Source: Archilochus colubris
Lineage: Eukaryota > Chordata > Aves > Apodiformes > Trochilidae
Reading direction: 5' to 3'
Assembly: GCA_023079485.1 (NCBI GenBank)
Contig: CM041083.1
Span: forward strand, 60,413,847 to 60,477,846
Length of the DNA: 64,000 nucleotides
The notes below the pieces were generated by a model. The model was not told the DNA's origin. It saw only the letters and a program-made list of their open reading frames with translations, and made no database searches. The position numbers and the translations under genes were made by a program. Shown one piece after another: positions 11,870-23,800 of the stretch. The number at the start of each line of letters is the position of its first letter. Positions within the stretch are counted from its first letter, which is position 1.

Positions 11870-13270
11870 TTACCTTGTAGCTCCTATATTCTTGTAATTA
11901 CACATAAGAAGGTGCTTAAAGGTCTTCTTAAAAGTGGCATTGCAGAGGGCGTAACAAGCAGGGTTGATAGTGCTGTTGATATAACAGAGCCAGTAACCTA
12001 TGGTCCATACAGTGCCAGGGATGCAAGATGTGCAGAAGCTGTTGATGAGCACCATCACATTGTATGGGGTCCAGGTGATGATGAAGGCCAGCAGGATGGC
12101 CAAAATAGTCCTTGTCACTTTTTTCTCTCTAGAAGGAGGTGGTTTCTTTTTGGCTGGCTGCTTTGTCATCTTGACAATTTTCCGAGCTACGCTATTCTGT
12201 TTCTCTTCTCCATTGGTGCCTACAATCTCCACGGTAGTGTTGGTGGGGGCACAGGGGTCACCCTTTTGGGACTTGGTGACTATCCTGATGCATGTCAGCT
12301 TGGAGTTCTCCACTTTGAGATTGTCTTGGGAAGCAGAAGCTCGGCTGGCGTCTTTGGCAGCTTCATCATCTTTGATGTTGGAAGCAACGACACTTACAGA
12401 GGTGGAGTCATTGGAGCTTTCCTTCTCCTCCCCTTGAACACAGTTCTCTGTCACAGTCTCTTCAGTGGTTTTTCCATTCTGAATTTTGCTGTGCTCCAAT
12501 CCATCCCCACCGCTTGGGATGTTGTTGTTGTTTGGTTTCACTGTTTTACCTTGGACGAGGCTGGGGGAAACTGTATCTTGGTTTTGGGCAGCTTCCTTTT
12601 TCCCTTTCTTTATCCGACTCCTACTGGCTCGGGAGATTTCCCAGTAAAGGACAGTCATGATGACAACAGGCAAATAGAAGGCTGCGATGGCAGTGCCAAA
12701 AGTGACGGCAGGATTGGAAAAAAACTGGATGTAGCAATCCCCATCTGGGACAGTCCTTCCTCCCACAATGAACTGCCAGAAGAGAATTGCAGGGGCCCAC
12801 AGGATGAAGGACAGCACCCAGGCAGCCGCGATCATCATGCCTGCCATCTTAGTGGTCCTCTTTACAGGATAGGTCAGGGGCTTGGTGACACAAAAGTATC
12901 TGTCAAAGCTGATAATGAGGAGGTTCATTACAGAGGCGTTGCTGACTACGTAGTCAAGAGCCAGCCAGAGGTCACACACCACAGGCCCTAAGGGCCAGTA
13001 GCCTATCACAGTGTAGAGGGTATATAGGTTCATTGAGAAGATGCCGATGATCAAGTCAGCACAGGCCAAGCTGAAGAGGAAATAGTTGTTGACAGTCTGG
13101 AGATGCCTGTTGACTTTGATTGACACCATAACCAGGATGTTCCCAATTATGGTGACCAGACTGAGAGACCCTGCTACCAGGACGATGAAGACAACCTCGA
13201 CAGTTTTATAGGGGCTCTCCAAAGCCATTGCATTTTTGCTGGAAGAATTTATGTACGTTGAGTTATTCAT
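11870..13270 (-). CDS. CHRM2: Muscarinic acetylcholine receptor M2, complete coding exon
   Basis: Class A GPCR for acetylcholine that signals mainly through Gi/o to slow the heart and inhibit transmitter release (family knowledge). The 466-residue frame is uninterrupted and matches mammalian M2 in length. The N-terminus has N-glycosylation sequons at N2, N3 and N8. TM1 begins near residue 25. The conserved disulfide is C99-C179, the ligand-binding aspartate D106, the DRY motif 123-125, and a long hydrophilic third intracellular loop spans about 215-382. TM6 has TWTPYN at 399-404, then Y430 and NPACY at 436-440, and a cysteine at 457 is a likely palmitoylation site. The end, NIGATR, is the M2 C-terminus. 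The start ATG is preceded by 39 nt of UTR and a good splice acceptor, as expected for the single coding exon. M4 is the closest alternative, but the terminal regions and the [16 protein letters not shown] junction are M2-like. Confidence 0.98.
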   Translation of the reverse strand: MNNSTYINSSSKNAMALESPYKTVEVVFIVLVAGSLSLVTIIGNILVMVSIKVNRHLQTVNNYFLFSLACADLIIGIFSMNLYTLYTVIGYWPLGPVVCDLWLALDYVVSNASVMNLLIISFDRYFCVTKPLTYPVKRTTKMAGMMIAAAWVLSFILWAPAILFWQFIVGGRTVPDGDCYIQFFSNPAVTFGTAIAAFYLPVVIMTVLYWEISRASRSRIKKGKKEAAQNQDTVSPSLVQGKTVKPNNNNIPSGGDGLEHSKIQNGKTTEETVTENCVQGEEKESSNDSTSVSVVASNIKDDEAAKDASRASASQDNLKVENSKLTCIRIVTKSQKGDPCAPTNTTVEIVGTNGEEKQNSVARKIVKMTKQPAKKKPPPSREKKVTRTILAILLAFIITWTPYNVMVLINSFCTSCIPGTVWTIGYWLCYINSTINPACYALCNATFKKTFKHLLMCNYKNIGATR

Positions 13271-13309
13271 TTCTGTCCTGCTAACAAGATACCCAACTGT
13301 CAGTTAAAC
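13271..13309 (-). other. CHRM2: 5' UTR part of the CHRM2 coding exon
   Basis: This is the 39 nt between the inferred splice acceptor and the ATG. It contains no upstream ATG on the minus strand. Mammalian CHRM2 likewise has a short UTR stretch before the ATG in its coding exon and further non-coding exons upstream. Confidence 0.75.
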
Positions 13310-13335
13310 CTGCAGAGGAAAGAAAACAAAACAGA
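13310..13335 (-). promoter_or_regulatory. CHRM2: Splice acceptor of the CHRM2 terminal exon
   Basis: On the minus strand a T/C-rich tract (TTTTCTTTCCTCTGCAG) ends in CAG, with the AG at 13311-13310. The exon then starts GTTTAACTG. The strength of the tract and its place just before the ATG make this the natural acceptor for the coding exon. Confidence 0.8.
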
Positions 13336-16300
13336 TCATCATGAAATTAGTCCCTCTGCCTTTAGGAAATGGATCCCAGATAAACCACCTGGAAAGAATT
13401 TAAAGGTAGAAGAAGTGTTCAGAAGGACCAGTCAGCTTTGGCTAAAGAAAAGACTGTACAACATATAATATCCCTTCACAAATAACCTCTCCCTATATGT
13501 GATAAAAACAGAGCATTTAAATCCAGATATAGATTTTTAAGTTCTCAGATCAATTTTTCATCCTGTCTTGTTACAGACCTGTCACTGACTTCAAACTTTT
13601 GGAATCTGATCTGCATATTGTGTTCTCTCCTACCAACAAAGCAGTTCCTTTTGCTCGTTTCAAAATCTATTAAAAATAAAAAAATCCAGTCCTGAGGTTA
13701 TCCCAGTAGTATAATATGAGGTGAAGATATGATTTACCAGGAGCCAGATCAGATGAATGTGACTTTTGCTTCCATCTTTACTTCATGTTCCACCTGGGAA
13801 TGCTTCTGTGAGGTTTATGTAACAAGTTTGTGTCATGTCTCCCTATAATTTTCTTATCTTTCCATTACATTTTTTTGTCAACATTTGCAAAGATTTTGAC
13901 ACTGCCTCAAACTCAGGTTATTAGTCTGCCAATAAACAGAAAAGGGTAGGTGTATTTAAGTCCACAGAATCAGTAAAATCACCTTAACTGAACATCTGCT
14001 TGCCTAGTTAGATGTGTATAATTTTTATTTTTATTTTTCCCATTTTGGGAAGATTAAAGTTACTTTTTACATCCATTTGGCTATGTGAACCTGGAAAAAA
14101 AAGTGTTGTTTGGTTGGGATTTTTTTACAAGATGTTAAAAAACATCTTGATGCTTTCTTGATTTCACTTTTCTTTTTTTTTTTTTTTTTTTTGCAAACCA
14201 GAATATTTTTATTCTGCATCACCTACAGTAATGACAAAAGGTATGAAATGGATAGCAAGATAATGATAAAGAGAAAACCAGACAAAAATCAATTGTTTAT
14301 ACACAGCAACTCTTTCTGTACCCTGTATACCCCACAGGCAGTACTCAATAAAGAGTAATTAAACAACTAGAAATATACATTTAATAGAAGACCAAGAAAA
14401 CAGCACATACTTTTGACTTCAGGACATGTACTCCCCTTTTGTGCATTCCCTGGAAGTCAACTGAATGTACTGGAACTGTACAGCCAGTACTGATCCCCCA
14501 GTAGTTATGAGCTGTGCTCCAGGGATTATTGAGGCAGGAAGGACAGATGTGACACAGATGTTAGGTTGTTTCTAATTGGAGTATTCTCCTTTTTTCCCCC
14601 AACCATAAGGCATCACTTCTTTAAGGCAGAGCCTCTAAAAGTAGGGGTGGAATCAAAGGAAGACACAAAATTCTGCTAGGTTTGGCTTCTCTGTACATCA
14701 GGGACCAAGGAACCCTCTTCTGGCCCCTGTGACTAACCTGCACAGATGCACAGACATACGGATGCACAGACATATACACTCCATGTCACCTAAAGGAAGC
14801 ATTTTCCTTGTCATTTCAGCACTTCATACTTTCTTTCAGGTGCAAAAGAAAGATGATGCAAAATGTCGGCACAACAGCAGCAAGCCTTCTGACCTCTAAG
14901 AAAAATAAACAAGTTTGACTCTGTGGAAAAGTCAAAATGCTCTGCCAGGGGGAAGGTTTTCTCTCTGAGACAAGTTTTGTAATGTTGTAATTTATATTTA
15001 AAGGAATATAGTTGGCAGAAAGTGAGGCTTATGCATTTGCCTTTGCTTTTAAAAACAGCTCAGATTTGTTTGCCAATTCCATGGTGAAGTGAACACATGG
15101 ATAAATAGAGGAACATAAGGATAGACTGACTTTTTTTCCTACTATCTGTTCACAGACAGATCCTCAAAATCCTTAGAATCAAGTTCAAGAATAAATAACT
15201 GTGATTAATTAAATGTCTGCTTTATAAAGGAAGACTAGAATATAATGAAATTTATGCTATGTGTAAAATACAGACAGAAGAGTAGCCCAGGCATCTTTAC
15301 TGAGCAGGACAGCAATTCACTGTGTGCTTTTCAGCCAAAGCCTTGAAACTGAGCACCAGGGTATCCAGTTAGATGTGTAAGCTATGAGGTATTTTTGGGA
15401 CAAGAAAAGAGCTTCTCCCAAGCAGAGTTTTTTATGAACATTATTAACAGAATGCATTTCTGATGAAAATACAAAATAACTCATAGACATGTACTGATTT
15501 TGAGAAAAAATAATAATAATCTGAAAAGAGTTTGTGATTCAGGGCTCTGTAGCTACCTTTAGTGTGAGAGGGGGATCAAGAAGTCAAGAGAGAGAGCATC
15601 TGAGCTGAAAGAATTGTGCTGTATGATAAGAAAAAAAGATCTGTTCTACAATTTCATTTTCACAAAACATTGAGTGGTTTTGTTGGTTTTTTTTTCATTC
15701 CACTGAAGAACTAAAATTAATTTTAAAACTTTGAAATTTGCTGTGAAATGAAACTACCACCTCTCAGCTAACTTTATTTTTAATGGGTTTCAGCTGAATT
15801 TTTTACTTACTTCCAGTGAAAATTCAGTATAAATTCTCCTGATTTTATTGTCTGAGATGCAAGGAGCTGGATGAAAGCTACAGGATAATTCAACTTATTA
15901 GGAGTAGGATTTCACTGTGTTCTTTTGAAGGAAAGCAAAGCAGAGGAGTCCCTTTCCCACTTATCTCTGAGACAAAACTTTTCTGCCACGAGAAGTCTGG
16001 TAGTTCTGGAACGCAAAGTACAGGGATAGTTAAGGTTTTTTGGATATAGAGAAATATATCTGCTAGCACTTACTCCAGTAAAACCTTCCTTTGCTTGCAT
16101 GAATATGACTGAAGCGAACCATGTTTTGCTGTGTGTGCTCAGTAGGGCTGGAGAAACATTTGTTTTCAGCTGACATCTTACTGTTGCTGAGAGTTCTGCC
16201 ACTATAGGAGCAGAGACAGGGGTATGCACACTTCCTAACCCAAGCCCCCCTGCAATCTGTTGGATTCTTTCCTATTGGCTCTCGTAGGGTTTGAATCAGG

Positions 16301-17142
16301 CCCATAGAGAGGTTTCTGTTTCTTATTGTGGTCACTTGTTCCCTTGGTACAGGGCTGCCTGTGGACTGCTTTTGTTTTTGTCATGCCATGGAGCCCATCT
16401 CTGTCTCCTGCTGTGGGGGGAGTTGTTATGGGAACAGATGTTATTCATCAGGCAGACCTACGGGGCAGAGATATTTTAAGGTAATATGACCTTCTGTTAT
16501 GAGAAGTACCAGATCTTATTCTTGAACAAACAGAGCTCTCTTCTTCAATCCCTTGGGTGTTTGTGTGAGTTGTATAATATGGCACTGACTCCCGTGGCCT
16601 ACCATAATTTATCCTTTTGTGCTAAGTGGGTTCTTGCTAAGTAGAGAATAGCCAGAAAAGGCAAGAAACTTCTCTTTTCACCTGAAAACCAACCAAGTTC
16701 ATTTTATGGAATAAATTTAATATATGTATGGCTTTATGGAATGGAAACACCATGATCCCTGCATGGAAAATGTCCAAAGCCAAGAAATCCATATATAAAA
16801 AGATTCATTGTTTGATATTTGATATATACTTGGGAAACTTTTCCAGTGCAGTAGTTTTTCCCTTCACTGAAAGTCATTCCTTTCCTTTTTTATTGACTAG
16901 ACAAGGATACGGGGCAGAGCTGGGAGATTCAGTGGGCTACCTGGTATGTACACTTTTGGACTGGTGTGATGCCAAGTTTTTTTGCAGTGATAAGCAGACA
17001 GGCAGAAGCAGGGTACAGGTGGGTTGACCTGGATCCCCAGTACCACTCGTAAGGAGAATCATAGTCCAGGCTGGCACACGCTGGAGTAAACCTTCAAAGA
17101 GCATGCTGGCAGCAACAGTCTGCTTCATTTTAGCATTTCATT
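13336..17142 (-). other. Presumed CHRM2 intron, no features recognised
   Basis: Non-coding AT-rich DNA upstream of the coding exon. It includes a T20 run at 14173-14192. No coding exon or repeat family was recognised. Non-coding 5' UTR exons could be hidden here or further right. Confidence 0.5.
14173..14192 (+). repeat. Poly(T) run (T20)
   Basis: Twenty consecutive T. It could be a homopolymer or an old poly(A) tail on the minus strand, but no retrocopy is recognised beside it. Confidence 0.8.
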
Positions 17143-17368
17143 TAGGTTAGATATTGGGAAAAAAGTCTTTACAGAGAGGGTGATCAGACATTGGAATGGG
17201 CTGCCCAGGGAGGGTGTGGATTCTCCGTCCCTGGAGGTTTTTAAAAAGAGACTGGATGTGGCACTCAGTGCCATGGTCTGGTAACTGCAGTGGTAGTGGA
17301 TCAAGGGTTGGACTTGATGATCTCTGAGGTCCCTTCCAACCTAGATGATTCTGTGATTCTGTGATTTT
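17143..17368 (+). mobile_element. CR1 LINE 3'-end fragment
   Basis: The fragment holds the last part of the CR1 reverse transcriptase frame (the LDI-RK-FT-RV-RHWN-LP region, decayed) and the 3' UTR. It ends in two copies of the octamer ATTCTGTG, the CR1 end signature in birds. It is 5'-truncated, as is usual. It closely matches the copies at 39884-40146 and 19746-20863, so the three belong to the same or related subfamilies. Confidence 0.92.
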
Positions 17369-19436
17369 ACCTCATCTACCTCCCTAGCACTCACTGGGAA
17401 CAACAGAACAGAGGTCTGATGAGTGAAGTCTGTAAACTGGTTCATTGCAGAAGGGAATTACAATGAGTGTGAGGAAACACATGATGCCATTGAAGGTATT
17501 CACCCCCTTTAATTTCAGGACTTGAGGAGGTGGCCTGGAAAAATGGGAGGACAAGGAGAAAGGACAAGGGCTGCATCTCTCCCTTAGGATTATGATCCTT
17601 ATGTATTACATATTGCTGACTGTGCTTTCCACTTGCCTTGGCAGTATCCCATCACTTTGGTCCAAATGAATCATGTAGCAATCATTATAATTTTAGATTT
17701 AGAATATATCTCAAACAATCTGTGACAAAACAGACTATGGAAATGCTATATATATTGAAAAATGGCTGGCATGCCATGCCTGTCAAAGATGGTTAGACAA
17801 ATCCTTCCTCTGTATTGTGTATATTGCCAAGTTAAATATGGTAAGGATTTAAAAGTTTCTTTGAATCCTCTGAGGCCATATAAAGGTCAAAACATGAAAA
17901 AGGAAACGAATGATCACTACCTGAAAGTTATATTTGTGATTTAAATGAGATTATCCAGGCACTTATGTGTGTTGCTACTCTGAGTACTTATCAGCATTCA
18001 ACTCTCAAACAAAAGTAAAAGGTATTTTTAACTTCTCTTTGATCCAGTTCCTCTCTAGTCCAAACCTATGTGAAGTGGATTTGAATTTTTCTGCAGCAAT
18101 AATAAATTCTGGGTTTTTTTCCTGAACTGATTTTGATCTTGAAATACACTAGTTTTGATTCTAAATTCCTTCCTGGAATCATTTAAAGCCACAGGGTGAA
18201 AAAACAGAAGAGAAACAAAACCCCATAAGCCTGTGACAAATACACTAGGCACATTAGTCAGAATTTATTACAGACTTTAGGAGAGATTATAGATCTGATC
18301 TGAGCTTTTGTTAAAAAAATACATTCCAGAAAATTCCCAAATGCCAGAAGACTAAAATTTTCACCACATGGGACACCTTCCATTTAAAACTAGAAATATC
18401 TTTGCAAAGGGTTATTGCCTTGGTATGGTCCACTCTTCTTATCTGGATGCATTTCTGTTCTTCTCCATCAACACATTTCCTACAAAAAAAGATATTCTGC
18501 GTGCCTGTTTGGGTCTACTGTTGAGAAGGGTACCAAAGGGCAAAGTAAATATCCGCACATATCTTGAAAGAATGAGTAGATTATAGTTGTAGAGCATTAA
18601 CATGAGCAAACTGTAACACTAACAACACTAGATATAAAATAAAATTAAAAATAAAAATACTTCTCCCAAAGCAGCAGGGAACTGTACATGAGTAGGTGGC
18701 AGTGCTGGCATCAATATCACTGCCTCAGTGCTATTGTCTGGGTCTGAGGATTTTTATAGCTATTAACTACATCTTGCTCACTGCTGTCCTCATAAGCTAA
18801 AACTGGTAAATGCAGTGCCATGAGTCCAGAAAGTTTGTATTCAAAATCACACAAGGAAAAGTAGAGGCAATATTGGAAAAAAAAAATACAGCAATCATTC
18901 TTGTTTCAGGGAATAACAAAAAAAAAAAAGAGCAGCTTTTCCTCAAAGGTCTGGATAATTATGTATTTCTACTGTGTTGGTATTGTTGTTGTTACCATCA
19001 CTATTGTTATGCTGATAGTCACCCACTGGGAACAGGGCACTTAATTTATTATCTTTCAGTAAGTATAGCTTTGGCTGCAGATATGTCTTTGTTTTTCAGG
19101 ACCTGTGTAATCAAGAGAAAAATTGCATTGTGTCTTTGGGCAACTGACATCATTACAAGCTAAACTCTGCATCTTAATGCATTGGGCAAACCTGAAAAAT
19201 ATGCTTAATAGCCTTGTTTTTATCTAACAGTTTTTATCCAAAAAAAAAAGGATTTCTGCCTCCTGGACTATAAGAAGTACTTTCACTTCTGTGTCTCCTT
19301 ATTCTTGTTAGGATTGTAGATATATGTAACCCTTGGTCCCAAATCAGTGAGCATATAATCAAGTCTCCTGGTGAAGTTGTGGCAAAGGTTTGCTTTGTAT
19401 TTTGGTGGAACCATATGATATAGTTACCTGTATGGT
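17369..19436. other. Presumed intron, no features recognised
   Basis: AT-rich non-coding DNA with short A-runs near 18.88 and 18.92 kb. No repeat family or exon was recognised. Confidence 0.45.
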
Positions 19437-19727
19437 AAAGCATAGAAACTTTCTGGTTGGAAAAGACCTTTAAGATTATCCAGTCCAACTGATCACCTAA
19501 CACTGTCAAATCCAACACTAAAACATGTCCCTTAGCACCATATTTACATGTCTTTTACACACTTCCAGGGCTGATGGCTTGACCACTTCTCTGGGAAGCC
19601 TATTCCAGTGCCTGACAACCCTTTTGGTGAAGAATTTTTTCCTAATATCCAATCTAAACCTCCCCTGGCAAAACCTGAGACTGTTTTCTCTTTTTCTATT
19701 GCTTGTTCCTTGGGAGAAGATGTGACT
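19437..19727 (-). mobile_element. Older CR1 LINE 3'-end fragment
   Basis: On the minus strand this holds decayed end-of-ORF2 sequence followed by a 3' UTR that includes the part complementary to CCTAACACTGTCAAATCCAA. This is a subfamily different from the adjoining 19746-20863 copy and close to that at 57696-58105. It has lost most of its terminal octamers, which suggests greater age. Confidence 0.85.
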
Positions 19728-19745
19728 GAATACAATAGTCCATAT

Positions 19746-20863
19746 CATAGAATCATAGAATCATAGAATTGGCTGGATTGGAAGGGACCTCAGAGATCAT
19801 CAAGTCCAACCCTTGAACCACTGTTGCAGTTGCTAGACCATGGCACTGAGTGCCACATCCAGTCTCTTTTTAAATATCTCCAGGGACGGAGAATCCACTA
19901 CTTCCCTGGGCAGCCCATTCCAATGCCTGATCACCCTCTCCGTAAAGAAATTCTTTCTAATATCTAACCTAAACTTCCCCTGGCACAACTTAAGACTGTG
20001 CCCTCTTGTCTTGTTGAAAGTCATCTGGGAAAAGAGCCCAACCCCCCCCTGGCTCCAACCTCCTTTCAGGGAGTTGTAGAGAGTGATGAGGTCTCCCCTG
20101 AGCCGCCTCTTCTTCAGGCTGAACAGCCCCAGCTCTCTCAGCCTCTTCTCATAGGGTCTGTGCTCGAGTCCCTTCACCAGCCTGGTTGCCCTCCTTTGGA
20201 CCTGCTCCAGGACTTCGATATCCTTCCTAAACTGAGGGGCCCAGAACTGGACACAGGACTCGTGGTGTGGCCTCACCAGCACTGAGTACAGGGGCAGAAT
20301 CACTTCCCTGGACCTTCTGGCCACGCTGTTCTGGATACGGGCCAGGATGCCATTGGCCTTCTTGGCCATCTGGGCACATTGCTGGCTCATGTTCAGCTTC
20401 CTGTCAATCCAAACTCCCAGGTCCCTTTCTGCCTGGCTGCTCTCCAACCACTCTGTCCCCAGCCTGGAGCTCCCCATGGGGTTGTTGTGGCCAAAGTGCA
20501 GGACCCGGCACTTGGCCGTGTTGAACCTCATCCCGTTGGAATCAGCCCAACTCTCCAGTCTGTCCAGGTCCCTCTGCAGAGCCCTCCTGCCTTCCAGCTG
20601 ATCCACACTCCCCCCCAACTTAGTGTTGTCTGTGAATTTGCTGATGATGGACTCAATCCCCTCATCTAAATCATCAGTGAAGATATTGAACAGAACTGGG
20701 CCCAACACTGATCCCTGGGGGACACCACTAGTGACCGGCTGTCAGCTGGATGCAGCCCTGTTCAGCATCACTCTCTGGGCCTGGCCCTCCAGCCAGTTCT
20801 TAACCCAGCACAGGGTGCTCCTGTCCAAGCTGTGGGCTGACAGCTTTTTCAGTATATCTTTCC
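19746..20863 (-). mobile_element. CR1 LINE, 5'-truncated, 1.1 kb
   Basis: The element reads on the minus strand. Its 3' end at 19746 consists of three ATTCTATG octamers. Its body covers the C-terminal half of the CR1 reverse transcriptase and a short 3' UTR. The 5' truncation falls near 20863, inside the RT domain. It adjoins an older CR1 in the same orientation. The reading frame is mostly open, so this copy is comparatively young. Confidence 0.95.
19833..20708 (-). pseudogene. CR1 ORF2 reverse transcriptase, C-terminal fragment
   Basis: About 291 codons remain open. They begin at the LGPVLFNIF segment of the RT palm and continue to the natural ORF2 end ([11 protein letters not shown], then VALSAMV and stop). 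The catalytic FADD of active CR1 reads FTDN here, so the second aspartate is lost. Further upstream the same frame still reads CR1 RT (LDRSTLCWVKNWLEG near 20.8 kb), but a TGA lies just before the [10 protein letters not shown] motif. There is no endonuclease domain. This is a dead, 5'-truncated copy, not a host gene. Confidence 0.92.
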
Positions 20864-23800
20864 CTCTGAGTACCACCTGCAATACTGAAACCCTTGTCAG
20901 AGTTTCTTATGCTCTGGAAGAAATTTACAGAATGGCTCTTGAAAAGACAGGGAGTTTCACCACTACATTTCAGTACAAATAAATAGCTCAGGACACTTTA
21001 GCTGTGGAAAGCTAGAACACAATCCTTTTTCTTTTTTCGGGTAAGCTGTGTAGTATGCATGGGGTCTGGAGATCTAGTTAATAACACCAAAAGAATTTTA
21101 TAAGCCAGAAATCAGAGATCAAAGGAATTGTTGGCCTAAGGAGTATGAAAGGCAAAATGGAGCTTCTATTAAAGCATCCCACAGTTCTCTCTGGAGAGTT
21201 GAGTTAAATGGATAGGATCTCCATCTAGAGGCACAGAAAGGCAGCTACCACATGAAGCAGTCATTTCCAGCAGTAGGATTGCTTCAATATGTGTTGAAAA
21301 TGTAGATACTTATTTCTCAGACGAGAGCACCCCACATTTTATTATATTGTAAATTTGGTGATAATTAAGCAGCAGAGGTATAATTTAATGACATTCTGAA
21401 ACCATCACACTTAGTTATTCTTGTAATAAATAGTATGAATGCTCAGGTATAGTAAGACTGAGGTAGCCACTGAAACAGGCACATGCTCAGGCCTGAGCTT
21501 AACCACTGCAAGCTGTATTACTTAGTCATCACTCTGGGCATGATCCACCTCCAAATGTTGTTTCAGAGTAGGCTGTAAATGGGTCAGAATGGTTGGTGTA
21601 ATCAACAGAAAACAAAACTAGGGACTAGCTTATGCAACACACGTATTTAATCCATGGGCTCTCGTTGATTTCCACTTGCAAAAGTCATAGGCTAGCTAGA
21701 AAAAGGAGATCAAAGTGACAGGTTTCAGTAAGTCACTTCCCTTTTCCTCCTGGTGTGCACTACTGTTTCTGGAAGTTAATTGAAGCTCCTCACATCAGTC
21801 AACCCCAAGACAAATCTTATCTGATTATAAATATCTTCTTCAAGCACTGTAGACAAAATATGAAAACTCGGACTAAATTTTATACCTATCCTCAGCCATG
21901 GGAACGTTTCCCACAGCACAAGAGTTATTTAGCTCTCTGTCATGTCTGAAGATCATTAGATTCCAGAATAAAAAATCCGACAGAGCAGTGTCCTGATAGG
22001 TGAGTATCTGCATCCCAGCATGAACTGGAGGCACCGTAGTTTGTTATCCTCATGCCAGCTACCATGCCTGTGCTATTAAACAGAAAAACCTTCTGAGAGT
22101 TACTCTAAGTCCCTGGGTGGTAAGTAGGAAAGCTACTGAGAGAGGAAAGGGTTCAGAAGGATGACTGAAACCAGCTGATAATTTTTTTCTGGATACCTGG
22201 AGCTAATGCATAACAGGAATGCATCTCCTATTTAGAACATGTGCAGGCAGATGTAAAACAAAACAAAAAACAAAACTAATAAAAACAAAAAAACCCATTC
22301 TCTTTATGGGTTTTCCCAATTTACTTTTTTTTAAAAATTGTTTTGTTTTGTTTTTGTGCCAAAGTCTGAAGGAACACTGATGGTGAATACTATGACACAG
22401 TACAAAGGGGTCTCTCAAAAATTAACCTGCCAGTGGGTCCAGCACAGTTGCTGTGATATTTCAGTGAATCTCTGCAAATCCTCCAAGCCATGCAAGTCCT
22501 TTTGGGACCCTGAATAAGCCCATGGAGACTCTTGCTGTTCCTCAGAGATTTTGCAGCCTTCAGTAGCCTCTCTGACAGGTATATTAATATCCTGAGGGCC
22601 CAAGTGGAATTTAATTGAAGTTAAATAAAATCTTTCTTTTTCCCTTGATTGGAAATGTAAGTACATTGTTTTTATTAGTGATTTCCTTATTCATTTGCTT
22701 ATGATCCATCAGACTCACTTGTGATACCTCCAGATGATCCTTGAACCTGCTTTGGAAAGTACTCACTTTCTTTACTCAGCAAATGCTTTTAAAAGTCTTG
22801 TTAAGTCCATCATGGTCACTCCTACATTAAGTTCTCAAGAACTGAAAATGTAGCACATTGTGCTGTTTGTCCATTAATCTTGGGGATGTTAACACATCTT
22901 CCATCTTACTTAACAGCTTACCTAAGATGTAGATGAGAAGCATGGAGAAAAAAGCTGACTCAGATATAAAGGCAGTTGGCTCAAATTCTTTGCAAGAATT
23001 TAAGCATACATTGACCATAAATTCAAGCTTGTTTCTGAGAGGTAAGCTGAATCTTTTTTTATTGCCTGTATTTCTGCAGACCACAGCTGAGGCAGTGATA
23101 GAGAAATAGTGAAAGAACTTATCTACTTCTTTATCTTACCAGAAAGGAGTGGTACATAAATTCTCAAATCAGCATTCGTATTTCCTAGTCCATTCTGCAG
23201 TCTGAGAGAAATTTGTGAAAGATGGAAAGATGCAAACAACACTTAACAAAATGTTTGTAAAATGTTTGAAAATTTCAAATGAAGTGTTTCCTATAGCTAG
23301 TCATAAACGTGTTGGTCTCAGCTATGAATGTTTACTGTGAGCCTGCATGATCATCTCCCTTTATGGACAAAGAACCTCCAAGATTTCATATTCCCTACCA
23401 AAGGAAGGAAAGATATATTTAGCAGTTTTTCTGCAACATTTCTCTTCACAGCTATTACATTATTATAGGCTCTCTAAGACTTTGACTGTGTTATGTTTCA
23501 CTGAATGACTGCCACCTACTTTAATTATATAGACTGTAGTTGCAGACTAATTGCACTTTTTACTCCACTACGTGTTTAAGAAATCCATGGCTAATTCTGC
23601 CTGTGATGCATGGCTTCAGATATTGGTTTCAACATGCTGTGTTTACATTTAGCAAGGTAAAATACCTTAGCTCTGCATATGAATAATTCATCGTGACATT
23701 AAGATAAGCCCTTGTCTTATGTTAAACAATAATGTCATGTTTAAAAAGGTTAACTTAATAACAGGAAAGTGGGCACTTGTTTCTGACCACGTACCTTCTG

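Noticed and set aside
11912..12991. A 359-codon open frame on the plus strand opposite CHRM2.
   Set aside because: It is the complement of a GC-richer, strongly constrained coding exon, and such antisense openness is common. The translation has no recognisable domain.
19998..20669. Several plus-strand open frames of 79-96 codons.
   Set aside because: They are antisense to the CR1 reverse transcriptase and are shadows of it.
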